Notes under the pieces: generated by a model
What the model saw: only the letters and a program-made list of their open reading frames with translations
The model's database searches: none
Told to the model about the DNA's origin: nothing
Position numbers and translations under genes: made by a program
NCBI GenBank assembly: GCA_964392965.1
Contig: CAYMSA010000046.1
Coordinates: forward strand, 1 to 13,819
Length of the DNA stretch: 13,819 bases
Reading direction: 5' to 3'
Source: CAYMSA01 sp964392965
GTDB taxonomy: Bacteria > Actinomycetota > Coriobacteriia > Anaerosomatales > Anaerosomataceae
In this document: piece by piece, positions 13,684-13,819 of the stretch
Layout: each line of letters opens with the position of its first letter
Numbering within the stretch: position 1 is the stretch's first letter

Positions 13684-13819
13684 ACCTAAAGCTGCGGGTG
13701 TTCTTCCCGGGAGCCGGCGACTGGACCGACCTGACTCACCTGGTCCGCCATGGCACGAAGTCCGTGACGTGGAAGCTCATGAACGACGACCGGAAGAGCG
13801 TGGTCGACTCGTTCAAGGT
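13680..13819 (+). CDS. Distal tail or baseplate protein, N-terminal fragment
   Basis: A reading frame that runs off the right edge, with 46 complete codons visible. It starts at a GTG that overlaps the tape measure stop (GTGA), with GGAGG at 13667-13671. The visible start, NLKLRVFFPGAGDWTDLTHLV followed by SVTWKLMNDDRKSVVDSF, is a beta-rich beginning with a DWTDLTxxV pattern like those of tail-tip proteins encoded right after tape measure genes. In related cassettes this position holds the distal tail protein or a phage-specific tip protein. The fragment is too short to decide between them. Confidence 0.6.
   Translation, partial: MNLKLRVFFPGAGDWTDLTHLVRHGTKSVTWKLMNDDRKSVVDSFK

Noticed and set aside
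1..13819. tRNA genes, CRISPR arrays, insertion sequences or attachment sites.
   Set aside because: I saw no cloverleaf-like segment, repeat-spacer array, transposase or flanking direct repeats; the window is almost entirely accounted for by structural genes.

Overview
The window is a virion-morphogenesis cassette of a tailed double-stranded DNA phage, or of a prophage of one. All genes are on the + strand and tightly packed, and DNA is GC-rich (about 65% in the lines I counted). The gene families are those of HK97-like, siphovirus-type phages: an HK97-type large terminase, an HK97-type portal, a ClpP-type prohead protease, an HK97-fold major capsid protein with its own scaffolding delta domain, and a tape measure of about 1000 residues, which implies a long tail. 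No integrase, lysis, replication or host gene is visible, so neither lifestyle nor host can be named. Base composition alone would fit a high-GC bacterium such as a proteobacterium or an actinobacterium.

Layout. Positions 43-2228 hold the small and large terminase genes (DNA packaging). Positions 2225-4648 hold a portal gene interrupted in frame by a 389-residue intein at 3119-4285. Positions 4632-6963 hold a prohead protease with an extra N-terminal domain, overlapping the major capsid gene. Positions 7019-9316 hold the head-completion and head-tail joining genes: a small protein after the capsid, a connector with an extra N-terminal domain, a gp10-like protein and a probable tail terminator. 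Positions 9318-9968 hold the probable major tail protein. Positions 10030-10691 hold the tail assembly chaperone pair, joined by a programmed -1 frameshift. Positions 10678-13683 hold the tape measure gene, and 13680 to the end is the start of a distal-tail or baseplate gene.

How the genes work together. The portal seeds prohead assembly, the capsid protein assembles on it through its delta domain, and the ClpP-type protease removes that domain. The terminase pair pumps DNA in through the portal. The connector, gp10-like and terminator proteins close the head and join the tail, which is built from the tube protein around the tape measure with help from the G/GT chaperones. Most junctions are ATGA or GTGA overlaps or overlaps of 11-23 bases, so translation is probably coupled. 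The only three gaps longer than 40 bases (after the capsid gene, after the next gene, and after the major tail gene) each contain a GC-rich hairpin followed by a strong ribosome binding site.

The most notable items are: the portal intein, placed exactly inside a conserved portal motif and carrying a LAGLIDADG homing endonuclease whose first active-site motif has Asn instead of Asp; a textbook A AAA AAC slippery site with a 12-bp stem-loop exactly 7 nt downstream in the tail chaperone gene; two structural genes carrying extra N-terminal domains; and the set of gap hairpins.
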